Position numbers and translations under genes: made by a program. The notes under the pieces were generated by a model that worked only from the letters and a program-made list of their open reading frames with translations, was not told where the DNA came from and did not search any database. A stretch of DNA of 64,000 nucleotides from Aralia elata (Eukaryota; Streptophyta; Magnoliopsida; Apiales; Araliaceae), in assembly GCA_034770075.1 (NCBI GenBank), contig CM068388.1, positions 20,733,294 through 20,797,293 on the forward strand. Reading direction: 5' to 3'. This document shows positions 36,738 to 47,337 of the stretch, in pieces. Every line of letters begins with the position of its first letter. Position 1 is the stretch's first letter.

Positions 36738-38418
36738 ACAAGAGACTGTGCAAACAGCTTCGACGTCCTTTAGTAAAATGGGCATAACTTTCTCATACGA
36801 ACTCGGATTGGGTGATTCAAGATGATTCGGAAAGAAAATGAGTAGACCTACTACTTTTGTTCTTTGAGTTTTTCAATTTGAGGTCGGGATCAATTCCCAA
36901 ATTGACCATTTGTGTGACTGATATGTTTTCGGAGGCAATCGAAGAGTGTCGGGCATGCGCGTAAGCACGCGTAATGCTCCCGACAATGTTAAATGATGTT
37001 CTAAATTCTAAAACATGATTATTATGATATATAATGATACTTAACATTAACCAATGAGTATTAGATAAATTGAATGGGCATGTTAGGCGTACGCAAATGC
37101 ATGTCGCCTGGGCGTTCGAATAATCAAGTTTGGCGTATAGACGTGCAAGCGTCGTAACGCCGTAACTAGTGTGTATAATCTTGTTTAATATTGTGTTTCT
37201 AATAATAATGAAACATGATAGTTTGTTATAAATCAATGTATGAGCATGCTAAGCACATGCAAAGGAGGCGAATTAGGTTTGTAACGTGTAAACATCGAAA
37301 CGCCGCATAAAGTGTTAAAGAACTTAAATAGTGTTTCGAGTTAAACAAAACGAACATTATAAGATATGAAGTGGGTTTATAATATAAACCATTATACGAA
37401 GCCTTTTTAGTGGCTAATTGGTATTTTATTGTTAAATAAATTGTGTAGGATATTTGAAGGACGAGCCATCATAATTTGGCAAGGAACGCTTAAAGGCAAG
37501 TTCTTTCAGTAACTTGTTAACTTGTTTAAATGTATTGATGTACATGGCTTGATTACTAAATCTTTCACTATTATGTGGATTATATGAGAGCATGATTAAA
37601 GTGTGCATAATGTGCAATTATGTGACTATATTGTTCTATGTGGAACTTGAATTATCGTAAATATACAATGTGAGATGCATGAAGTATGCTATGAGATACA
37701 TGATGCATATATATGGATGAATTGCATAAGATTTATAATGCATGAGTAAGATGCATAGTATGAGAATCATGGTGCATGGATAAAATGCAAACTTATGTGT
37801 TACGTGAAGCATGAAATGTGAAACTGCCAGTTCTTGCTGAGCCGTCGTGCTCATTCTTGCAAAAATAAAACTTTTGCAGATTTACGATGCGATGTAATTA
37901 TCTTGATATCGTGATGATAAGGATTAGAGGCGCATGAAAACAGGAAGGTTCCTAAATGTCCCTTTACTGTAATTATTTAGCTATGATGACGGTATATGAT
38001 GTACGTGAATTTGACTATGTAAACCCTTAGTTAGAAATGAAGGTTATCCATTATAGTATTTATGATGTGCTTATATTAGTTACTTGTTATAGTAAACTAC
38101 AAGGATGTCGATGTTGTATAAAGGACATTTTTATAACGAATGTATTGGTTATTGAATAACCTTGTGAATATTCAGGGATTGGATAAAGTCAGAATCTGAA
38201 CCTTGCGTTCACACATGAGATATTGTAAAGGATCATGGTATTTATTCAACCTTGGTCATAAGTATTTTATTTAAGGTCTTCGTGCCTGGGATTAGATGAG
38301 GATATGTTGTTATATTATTGTAATTACATATTTTTAGTAAGCCTATGTTGTATGGGTAGTACCGTGACGTGCTGGAATCGGGTTCAAGGTAAGACCCGAG
38401 TTTCGGGGGCGTTATAGT

Positions 38419-38430
38419 TGGTATCAGAGC
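38419..38430 (+). other. Primer binding site, initiator-Met tRNA type
   Basis: TGGTATCAGAGC lies 2 nt after the LTR end GTTATA and is complementary to the 3' end of plant initiator methionine tRNA. It fixes the orientation (plus) and the 3' border of the LTR. Confidence 0.9.
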
Positions 38431-39013
38431 TGATAGGTTATAAACCTTAGGTAAGAGTACCTTAGGCTATAACTGTAGTGAAGGAAGATGATAATGATGA
38501 AGATAGTGAAGAGATAAAACTCAAATAGAGTTTAATTGATAGTAAATAAATTTAGAAAATTCATAGTAAGAGTTGAGATATATATGAGACGATTCAAAGA
38601 AGAATATTGATACGTTATAAAAGATGAGAATTAGGAGTTACCTGACTCTAGTGACAAAGATGACAAGTGTTGATTAATAGACGAGGTCTATAAGACAAAA
38701 ATGCAATAAAATCATATATTATGATTAGAGAGAAGAGTATAGAAGATCGTAGGATGAAACGATCGTAGGATAAGGAAGATCGTAATGTAAAACGATTGTA
38801 GAGTAAGATCACGATGTGATTGGATTAAGTCATAGAATGACAGATGATCAATTGAATGATTGAAAATTTTAGCTGAATGTTATAGATAGATGGTACTATG
38901 AGATAGTACGAGTAAAACTCGGAAAGAGTTATGGGAGATGAAACACGAATTAAATTCTTGTTAAGCAACGAGTAAGCTAGGATTGGGGGTGATTTCAATT
39001 GAGGACTCATGTT

Positions 39014-39253
39014 AGTGGCTGAGTTGTACAATTTCTTGTATGGGCGGGGGATTCGTGCTTGGTTTGAGAACCACTTAGCTTCCTATATCGGTATAGTGGT
39101 TGAGTTGAACAATTCCTTGTATGGGCGGGGAATTTGTGCTTGGTGTAACAACCGCTTAGCCTCCTATATTGATTAGTGGCCGAGTTGATCGATTCCTTGT
39201 ATGGGCAGGGGATTGTGATGGGTTCGACAATCACTTAGCTTCCTATATTGATA
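39014..39253. repeat. Three ~80-bp tandem repeats in LARD internal region
   Basis: Copies start at 39014, 39095 and 39175 with AGTGG(C/T)(T/C)GAGTTG. Each contains TTCTTGTATGGGC or TTCCTTGTATGGGC and ends CTTAGC(T/C)TCCTATAT. The copies are diverged. Function unknown. Confidence 0.85.
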
Positions 39254-40389
39254 ATCGTTGGAACCTAGTATCGCGCTATCGCTATACGTATGACGAGAAG
39301 GTGATTCTTTTCTCATATCTATATTTGATGGTTAGAGAATAATAAGATTAGGTGTTAGTTTTGAAACTCATACTTATGGTAAGTTCGTGACTCATAATCA
39401 TATGGTATGGTGGAACCCCTCAGCGAATGGACGATTTTGGTCTAACTAGGATAAGTTCCTAAACCCATATGATTGTGGTAAGTTCCTGAACTCATAATGT
39501 GTGGTAAGTTTGATGAACTATATTGGGGTATCGAAAGGTTATGGATTTAGAACTGTGAATTCTCAAAATGATGAGCATTGATGGAGTTAGAAATAGATAG
39601 AATTATTAAATAGTGGAGAAATGGGAGAAATTGAAGTTGATGAGGAGACATGGATATTCCAAATCTTCTAGCTATGCTAGACTTCGAAATTTATTGACTT
39701 CGTGCTGACATTTGCACTTTTGCTCTTCGAAAAATGTATGGGGCCAGATTTCTGGACCAAGGATTTTAAATGTACTATTATTCATATGTCTATGCTAATA
39801 GTTTCGGCTAGACAAAGTTGATTTGAAAATATCAAAATGTATTTTTTAAATTGTCATCAATACATCATGAAACCTGGTGTAGAATGACAGATGATGGAGT
39901 CATCAATGCAGATTAACCTAGTGTTGGATGTGATCATAATATCGTCAACCCACTATGGTATGATGTAGTATGACAAAATCACGAAATGACGGAATCCTCA
40001 ACGGACTGTAGAAACAGTGCGGTATCATGACGTTATAAAATGATTTTTGTTTTCTCGAAAGTATAAAAAAATAATATGCCAATTGAGTTGGCTATAATAA
40101 TTCGATTGATGTCCGAATTGTTAATAAAAGTCTAAGCTATTTGATTCGGCTAGACGAATGTTGCAATGTGTTTTTGAAATTCAAGCATTACTTGAGAATT
40201 TATGCCAAACCAAATTGTTTTGGTGAGGAATTTTGTAGTAAGCTGAGGTGAACAACCCTAATATTGGGGTATTTGATGTCGGAAAAATCCCGACTGACCC
40301 TATGGTGGTCAAGCAAACGCATATAGTCGTTTAGCTAGAAAGTTGTGCACAACGTCAGAGTACAAAGGGCTGATCACCTGGCGTACGGA

Positions 40390-40544
40390 GGTAGATTACC
40401 TTTTTTCTTAATTGAAATCGGTAGGGGTAGTAATACCTGTGAACCTCTATGTTCATGGTCTTTATGGGGTAGATTACCTTTTTCTTAATTGAAATCGGTA
40501 GGGGTAGTAATACCCGTAAACCTCTATGGTCGTGGTCTTTATGG
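40390..40544. repeat. 78-bp tandem duplication (GGTAGATTACC...TTTATGG)
   Basis: Two near-identical 78-bp copies beginning at 40390 and 40468, each containing CTTAATTGAAATCGGTAGGG. The pair is also present in every array unit (for example about 866-1020), so the array carries this short duplication as an internal sub-repeat. Confidence 0.88.
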
Positions 40545-41083
40545 CCCCTCAGCATAATATGAAAAGTTTTTAAGGAATATTTTATTTCCTATTTATTCAA
40601 GTTACTTCACAATTATTAAACAATTGTTGAAGGTTCCTATTATTCGGGAAACTGATTGTGGGAAGGGTAATTTTCTCAGGGAGAAGTAGTCGTAGAATGC
40701 GACAATTTTAAGTGAATCCTTGAAAGAGGATAGTGTAAAGGTTAGATTGAAAACCTAGTTTTGATGGGTAGAATGAGCAAAGATGAATGCGTTGAAATTT
40801 CGAGAACGAAATTCTTAGAAGAAGGAGTGAATATAATATCCCGAATGTTTATGAGTTAGTAAATCATGATATTAAATTATTATGATGATTGTGGCATACA
40901 ATGATCCTTAGAAAAGGAAATTGATGGGTTAAACATAGGATAATACTCAGAGATTAAATAGGTTATATAAAATCTATGTTATAGTAATACATTGAAATTA
41001 TTCAACGATAAAATTTCGGAAGAAATTAGACGAAAACCGAGTAAGAGGTTTGATATTTGTTATTCCGAGGACGGAATCCTTAT

Positions 41084-41096
41084 AAGGAGGGAAGGA
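41084..41096 (+). other. Polypurine tract of LARD element (right copy)
   Basis: AAGGAGGGAAGGA lies directly upstream of the right LTR start TGTGACTACCCGG, marking the 3' end of the internal region. Confidence 0.75.
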
Positions 41097-44000
41097 TGTG
41101 ACTACCCGGATTTTTGAGAATAATTATAATAAGAATTTAATGTAGAATAATTCTTATTATGATTCGATTTTGAATATATATGTGTTATATATATCTATGT
41201 GATTTTTGGTGAGCTTAATATGTATATATATAAATGTGAAATATATACATAGATTCGGAATGAATGAGTTAATAGTTAATTATTGTAACGATCGCGAGTC
41301 ATGGGTAGCTTGATAATTCGAGCTTATGAATATTATTGAATAAAATAGACTTTTATTGATAATATTATGTGGTAAGTGTTTAAAGGTTATATTATAACCT
41401 AGATTATGTGTAGACGATGATTAGTAAGTATGAAAGTTTTCGTATTAGCTAATTTGGCGGATTCGAGAAATATCATTTATGGGATTAAATAAATAGTTGA
41501 AGGATAATATTATTGGATGAGTTATTTATTGTAAAGACGCTAACCCAAAATATGGGTGAGATATATGTACGTTGATGTATATGATTATGGGGAGTTAATC
41601 GGGAAGAGTAGCGATCGCGAATAGTGAATACCCTTGTAATTTGGGTTTATTAATATTATTAATGGATTAAATATTATTTTTATGCGATGTGTTTTAAGGT
41701 TATTTTATAACCTGGATGAGGTCAATGTATGAATTTGTATGCGTTGTTGAACCGTAAGAGTGAATAATTGATTTTTACAAAAGATCGCAAAATCACTATT
41801 CATCGAGCACGTTTCCCGAGGCACTATTCACGCCATAATATTTTTGAGTCTTTTTCAATTTTAATAAATTTCATAAATACATGTAGGCGTACGAATAATT
41901 TTTCCAAGCGTCAAAAATTTTATTTGAGTTGATACGTGATTTTATCCGTATCCGAAATGTATTAAATGGGTGTTCCGAATATTTAGACAAATCCCATAAT
42001 AATTATTTTTACCCATCCCAATATTTATGGTAATACCCATTTTAATTTTGGGTGGAGTTATTTACCAGTTTTGGTACAAAAGTGGGAGTTTTCAGATATA
42101 TTTTTGTGTATTTGGGTATTTATTTTGGCTTGTTATCCCAAGTGGGAACCACCCAAACCACTTTGGACCAATCAAATTGCTAGGAAATGAGAAAGTGGAG
42201 AGCTTTACCGGCAAGCTTGAATTATTTGGACAAAGCTCATTGAGCCATTAACCCATTACTCCCATTTTCTCCCAAAATTCCTCCACTTCTCCTAACCCAT
42301 TCCTTCTCTCCCATCTCCCATATCATCAGAGTTTAGAGAGAGAGAGAGAGAGCTGCCAAGAGCTAGAATAAAGAAGGAGAAGGTCGCCGAAAAAGTCGCC
42401 GGAAAAGTAGAAGAGTCGCCGGAAAAAGAAGAAGAAGAAGAAAGGAAGAGAAGAAGAGGTTCGGGTGAACCAAAAAGGAAGAAGGAGACTCAAGCCAAGC
42501 CCTAGCAAGGCTTCATATCATCTAGGAGGGATTTACAGAGGTAAACCATTAACTTGAAACCATTTTCTTTTGATTTGGTTAAGGTTTTCTAGCTTTTCAT
42601 GGTTTAGAGCTTTTATGCTCATGGGTTGGTTTTCTTACGATTTTTGTTGGTTTTGTTTGTGTTGGATGTATGTAAATGTTGTTAAGAGGTTATATAAGCC
42701 ATTAATGACATCAAAGTGGAACAAAAACGCAATAAATCCGTACCTATGCTTAAGGAGGATGAAGAACATGAAGAACAATGAACTTTGGACATGAACTTGG
42801 ACATTTAGACGATTTATAGGACTTTGTAGCTATGATTTCGTATTTGTTTAATTTATTTATTGTTATGATGTTGTACTTCCATGGGTTACGAAGTTAACCC
42901 AGTTGGAACGGAGTAAAAAGAAGTTAAAACAAAGATTTGGTGAAGATTTTTGTGAAGAACACGAAGAACACCAAGAACACGAAAATATAACATGAGTTGA
43001 TACTTTGGCCTAAGATTTGGCCATGTTAATATTAATGTATAGCTCTGAATTTTTGATATGTTGTAGCTCTATGTCTTAGGAGTCCATAGAGTCCGGAACG
43101 GACCAATTTGAACGTGTATTGAGGGAGTTATGGTGGTTGGAAGCAAGATAGGTCTAGAACACCAAAACAGAGCATTCCGGGAAGCAAAACGGGTTGGGGA
43201 CTCAGGCCTAGCGCCTACGGCGCTGGGTAGGCGCTGGCCATGAGTCCAGCTACTGCAAGAGAGCGCTGTAGGCGCTGGTCATAGGCCATTTTGAGCGCCT
43301 ACGGCGCTGGACAAGAGACTGTGCAAACAGCTTCGACGTCCTTTAGTAAAATGGGCATAACTTTCTCATACGAACTCGGATTGAGGTGATTCAAGATGAT
43401 TCGGAAAGAAAACGAGTAGACCTACAACTTGTGTTCTTTGAGTTTTTCAATTTGAGGTCGGGATCAATTCCCAAATTGACCATTTGTGTGACTGATGTGT
43501 TTTTGGAGGCAATCGAAGAGTGTCGGGCATGCGCGTAAGCACGTGTAATGCTCCCGACAATGTTAAATGATGTTATCAATTCTAAAACATGATTATTATG
43601 ATATATAATGATACTTAACATTAACCAATGAGTATTAGATGAATTGAATGGGCATGTTAGGCGTACGCAAATGCATGTCGCCTGGGCGTTCGAATAATCA
43701 AGTTTGGCGTATAGACGTGCAAGCGTCGTAACGCCGTAACTAGTGTGTATAATCTTGTTTAATATTGTGTTTCTAATAATAATGAAACATGATAGTTTGT
43801 TATAAATCAATGTATGAGCATGCTAAGCACATGCAAAGGAGGCGAATTAGGTGTGTGACGTGTAAACGTCGAAACGCCGCGTAAAGTGTTAAAGAACTTA
43901 AATAGTGTTTCGAGTTAAACAAAACGAACATTATAAGAAATGAAGTGGGTTTATAATATAAACCATTATATGAAGCCTTTTTAGTGGCTAATTGGTATTT

Positions 44001-44991
44001 TATTGTTCAATAAATTGTGTAGGATATTTGAAGGACGAGCCATCATAATTTGGTAAGGAACGCTTAAAGGCAAGTTCTTTCAGTAACTTGTTAACTTGTT
44101 TAAATGTATTGATGTACATGACTTGATTACTAAATCTTTCACTATTATGTAGATTATATGAGAGCATGATTAAAGTGTGCATAATGTGCAATTATGTGAC
44201 TATATTGTTCTATGTGGAACTTGAATTATCGTAAATATACAATGTGAGATGCATGAACTATGCTATGAGATACATGATGCATATATATGGATGAATTGCA
44301 TAAGATTTATAATCCATGAGTAAGATGCATAGTATGAGAATCATGGTGCATGGATAAAATGCAAACTTATGTGTTACGTGAAGCATGAAATGTGAAAACT
44401 GTCAGTTCTTGCTGAGCCGACGTGCTCATTCTTGCAAAAATAAAACTTTTGCAGATTTATGATGCGATGCAATTATCTTGATATCGTGATGATAAGGATT
44501 AGAGGCGCATGGAAAAAGGAAGGTTCCTAAATGTCCCTTTACTGTAATTATTTAGCTATGATGACGATATATGATGTACGTGAATTTGACTATGTAAACC
44601 TTGAGTTAGAAATGAAGGGTATCCATTATAGTATTTATGATGTGATTATGTTAGTTACTTGTTATAGTAAACTACAAGGATGTCGATGTTGTATAAAGGA
44701 CATTTTTATAACGAATGTATTGGTTATTGAATAACCTTGCGAATATTCAGGGATTGGATAAAGTCAGAATCTGAACCTTGCGTTCACACATGAGATATTG
44801 TAAAGGATCATGGTATTTATTCAACCTTGGTCATAAGTGTTTTATTTAAGGTCTTCGTGCCTGGGATTAGATGAGGATATGTTGTTATATTATTGTAATT
44901 ACATATTTTTAGTAAGCCTATGTTGTATGGGTAGTACCGTGACGTGCTGGAATCGGGTTCAAGGTAAGACCCGAGTTTCGGGGGCGTTATA
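41097..44991 (+). repeat. LARD right LTR (3895 bp)
   Basis: Starts TGTGACTACCCGG and ends GGGGGCGTTATA, with no primer site after it. It holds the uninterrupted Athila target at about 41401-41407 (TAGATTATGTG). Inside are a GA run and CT-rich leader-like stretch near 42250-42345, similar to a transcription-start or leader region, and GC-rich repeats at 43210-43310. It is the best reference for the pre-insertion sequence. Confidence 0.9.
43210..43310. repeat. GC-rich AGCGCCTACGGCGCTGG repeats, right LARD LTR
   Basis: Two full copies of AGCGCCTACGGCGCTGG and two shorter TAGGCGCTGG copies within ~100 bp. The motif is partly palindromic (GGCGCC-like arms). Function unknown; it may be a regulatory or methylated CpG cluster. 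Confidence 0.8.
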
Positions 44992-45565
44992 TTTACTTAC
45001 TTGACAATAGGAGTTCTACTACTTCCATTAAAGGAAAAGAATGTCCTATGTGATTAGGTGAATGATAACTCAGAAATCCTTGGCCAAAGTGAATGAAAAT
45101 TAGAAAGGAATTTCTAATTTACATTAATCAGAGTTGTGCATTTTAGAGTCGAAATGCATATGATTAAATAAATAAGACTTGTAAGTAATTCTATGTCTTA
45201 TGTTTAATCGGGACATTGTATGCTTGAAGGATTGAATTGTACGGTAACTATTCACAGAATAGATTCTTTGTGATTAAACGTTGAATTCATATTATCCGGA
45301 TAGTCATGATACATTATTGTAAGGCGCCACTCATGATGTAGAATAAATATTATTTATTTATATTTGAAGTAAAGGTGTTTAATTCATTATAAATAATATT
45401 GGAATGGTTCTAATTTATTTATTCTACTTACCGGCTTAATATTGAACCTAGAGGGTCACACCATAAAAAGAGAAATATAATTGAATAAGTGATTTGTTTA
45501 ATAATAATTAATTAAGTTTATTTAATTTATTAGTGGAATAAATTAAATAACTTAATATTTATAAT

Positions 45566-45761
45566 TAAGTATTTGAAGAAATACTAAATTATAAATTAAG
45601 AAAAGTCTTATTATTATTATAAATAAATTGGCTAAATAATAATAATTTAGTATTTGGAGAAATACTAATATTTATAAATAAGTATTTGGAGAAACACTAA
45701 ATTATAAATAAATAAGAAAAGTCTTATTATTATTTAATTATTATTATTATTATTATTATTA
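45566..45761. repeat. AT-rich imperfect repeats and (ATT)n
   Basis: Several copies of AAGTATTTG(A/G)AGAAATACTAA and AAGAAAAGTCTTATTATTATT arranged in loose tandem, ending in a short (ATT)n run at about 45738-45761. Looks like replication-slippage sequence. Confidence 0.7.
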
Positions 45762-46651
45762 ATTTAGTTCCTAATTAGATTGGGAATTAAATTAAAACCC
45801 TAACTCCTAAAAGGTTTATGAGAGAGGGTTATTCTATAAATAAGAGAAGTCTTATTGTGGAACTAACTAATGCAATTTTGCAAGTTTTCTCAAAACCCTA
45901 GAGAGTTAGGAGAGAGAAAACTAGGGTTAGCCACCTAAGGTCTAGTAGAATCTAAATTCACACTCTTCAATCAATATACTCTTGGTGGATCACACTATTG
46001 TAATGAACGTTTGATTTGAGAAATTGGACAAGTACGAATGAATAAGGGAGGTGAACTCATAGCTGTTCAAAGGTTAAATCTATAAATGTATAATTGCTTC
46101 TTCTTTGTTTTCAATCAATAATATCACATAAGGTGATTCATGGAATTACATAAAATTTTAAATTCGATTTATGTCATACTTCCGTTTTATTATAATATGA
46201 TTGTATGTCTGTTCTCTTTCTACAAACTTACAATGCCCTCCTCCCATTCGCACTTTAATTCTGTGAATTGGGACTGTACAAAACATCCCATTTTATTATA
46301 TAATAATCAAAACGACAACGTTTCACCCGCCCCGACAAGTAAACTACAGACGATGAATCCTTCTAAACCAGAAAACCAACATTGCTCATACCTCCTCCTA
46401 ATGAGCTAAGAGCAATCATCATCCTACTTGGCCCAATCTCAGCCTTATTAAGGGTTTCAATCAAATCCCTAATAACTCTTGATATATTCTTGTTTGTTAG
46501 AATCTGTGAAACTTTACTCGAGGAGACAAATTAATGATTGTGATTCAGTTTAAGGGTAGACAAAAAATCAATTAATTTTCTTCTTATTATGTACAACATA
46601 AAATTTTGCTCTACATTCAGTTCTATCAATAAATTCCCTCATTCTCTTTCC

Positions 46652-46652
<1 letters not shown>

Positions 46653-46710
<58 letters not shown>
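46653..46710. repeat. (TTA)n microsatellite, ~19 units
   Basis: Uninterrupted TTA repeats. They generate a spurious poly-Ile ORF on the plus strand and a poly-Asn ORF on the minus strand. Confidence 0.97.
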
Positions 46711-46711
<1 letters not shown>

Positions 46712-47337
46712 TTCATCATCAGTGACAATCTCATTTTTCTTAACAACCATATATCCAACTTTACGACATTAATACATTTTAGAACAAATATCTTTAGAAT
46801 TCACATGTTTTCTGCTAGTTTTTATTCTTACTTCAAATCAAACACGTGTTGCATATTTTATGTAAAAAAATTTAGCATCTTCCAACGTAGGAAAATTTTG
46901 ACCAACATAAGGAATGTTATCATCAACTAGACTTTTTATATCATTATTATCATGTAATTCTCCTTAGTACTTAATATTGAATAAAATGATTCCTTAACAA
47001 ATAAATTCATGGAAAAACAAATAAATCACTTGTAAAGATTAAATTATAGATTATCGAATTTGGCTGACGCACGTCTCCCTAGTATGCTTGATATAGTTGG
47101 CTATGCTCTCTCAAGAATACGAGGAAGAAAGAAAGAAACGCTATCTAGTAGATTTGGTATATGCTCAATAGTTGTTATGCTCTCTCAAGTTGACTAAAGG
47201 TTTTATGAAGAAAGATGATAAAAAGTAGGACTTACCGTTCGCACTTTAGTTGTGCAAACGGGAAACGACGTCTTTCCAAATTTAATAATAATTTTGTAAT
47301 TTTTGGATCTGTATATTAAAATATTAATTAACTTACC

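Larger units (their letters stand above)
22211..38416 (+). repeat. LARD LTR shared by two internal regions, split by the Athila insertion
   Basis: LTR pieces 22211-22521 and 34820-38416 rejoin across the 12.3-kb Athila insertion to give ~3.9 kb, matching the LTR at 41097-44991. It starts TGTGACAACCCGG after a purine tract and ends GGGGGCGTTATA, followed 2 nt later by a primer site. Differences from the other LTR are scattered, including an indel near 34884 (ATCGCTAGAATACTATTTATT against ATCATTTAT) and CpG-type changes around 36637-36665, so this LTR pair looks older than the Athila LTR pair. Small ORFs inside it (for example a 139-codon one at 36817-37236, minus) recur in the sister LTR but show no protein features. 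Confidence 0.9.
38417..41096 (+). mobile_element. Non-coding internal region of LARD element
   Basis: About 2.7 kb between primer site and purine tract. No ORF longer than ~75 codons, and none resembles gag, protease, RT, RNase H or integrase. It holds ~80-bp tandem repeats (39014-39253), loose repeats of GGTAAGTTC...ACTCATA around 39370-39510, and a 78-bp duplication (40390-40544). Transposition would have needed proteins from a related autonomous element. A strongly decayed coding region cannot be excluded by eye. Confidence 0.8.
40288..41096 (+). repeat. Non-array copy of the LARD part of the tandem unit
   Basis: From TCCCGACTGACC to the purine tract this is the same sequence as the first ~810 bp of every array unit. 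Here it is preceded by GTCGGAAAAA rather than by Athila LTR, so it shows the undisturbed context and locates the amplification breakpoint at the AT of AAAAATCCCGAC. Confidence 0.92.
22211..44991 (+). mobile_element. LARD-like (Tekay/chromovirus-like) retrotransposon, LTR-internal-LTR, with Athila nested in its left LTR
   Basis: Two copies of a ~3.9-kb LTR (TGTGAC...GGGGGCGTTATA) flank a 2.68-kb internal region that begins with an initiator-Met tRNA primer site and ends with a purine tract. The internal region has no recognisable gag or pol, so the element is non-autonomous (LARD-like). LTR ends and primer site resemble plant Tekay/Del-type Ty3/gypsy elements; without coding domains the lineage is inferred. 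The left LTR is also preceded by the 3' end of a further internal region (inside the array), so this is part of a tandem chain of LTRs and internal regions. The left 5-bp flank cannot be checked for a target duplication. Confidence 0.85.
44992..47337. other. Unassigned AT-rich interval, perhaps part of a retroelement
   Basis: No gene recognised. Around 45780-46130 the sequence has traits of an LTR promoter or leader (TCTATAAATAAGAG, repeated AAAACCCTAGAG, then GGAGAGAGAAAAC), but no second LTR, primer site or target duplication was found, so this is only a suggestion. From 46130 to 47337 nothing beyond the ATT microsatellite is recognised. Confidence 0.4.

Noticed and set aside
36817..37236. 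139-codon ORF present in both LARD LTRs (also 43391-43810)
   Set aside because: Conserved only as part of the LTR; no start context, domain or homology, and both strands of the LTR contain similar chance ORFs.
44992..46140. Ty1/copia LTR call
   Set aside because: Promoter-like and leader-like features are present, but no terminal repeats, primer site or target duplication could be found, so it is left as unassigned.
46568..46930. ORFs rich in Ile or Asn near 46.6 kb
   Set aside because: They are translations of the (TTA)n microsatellite.
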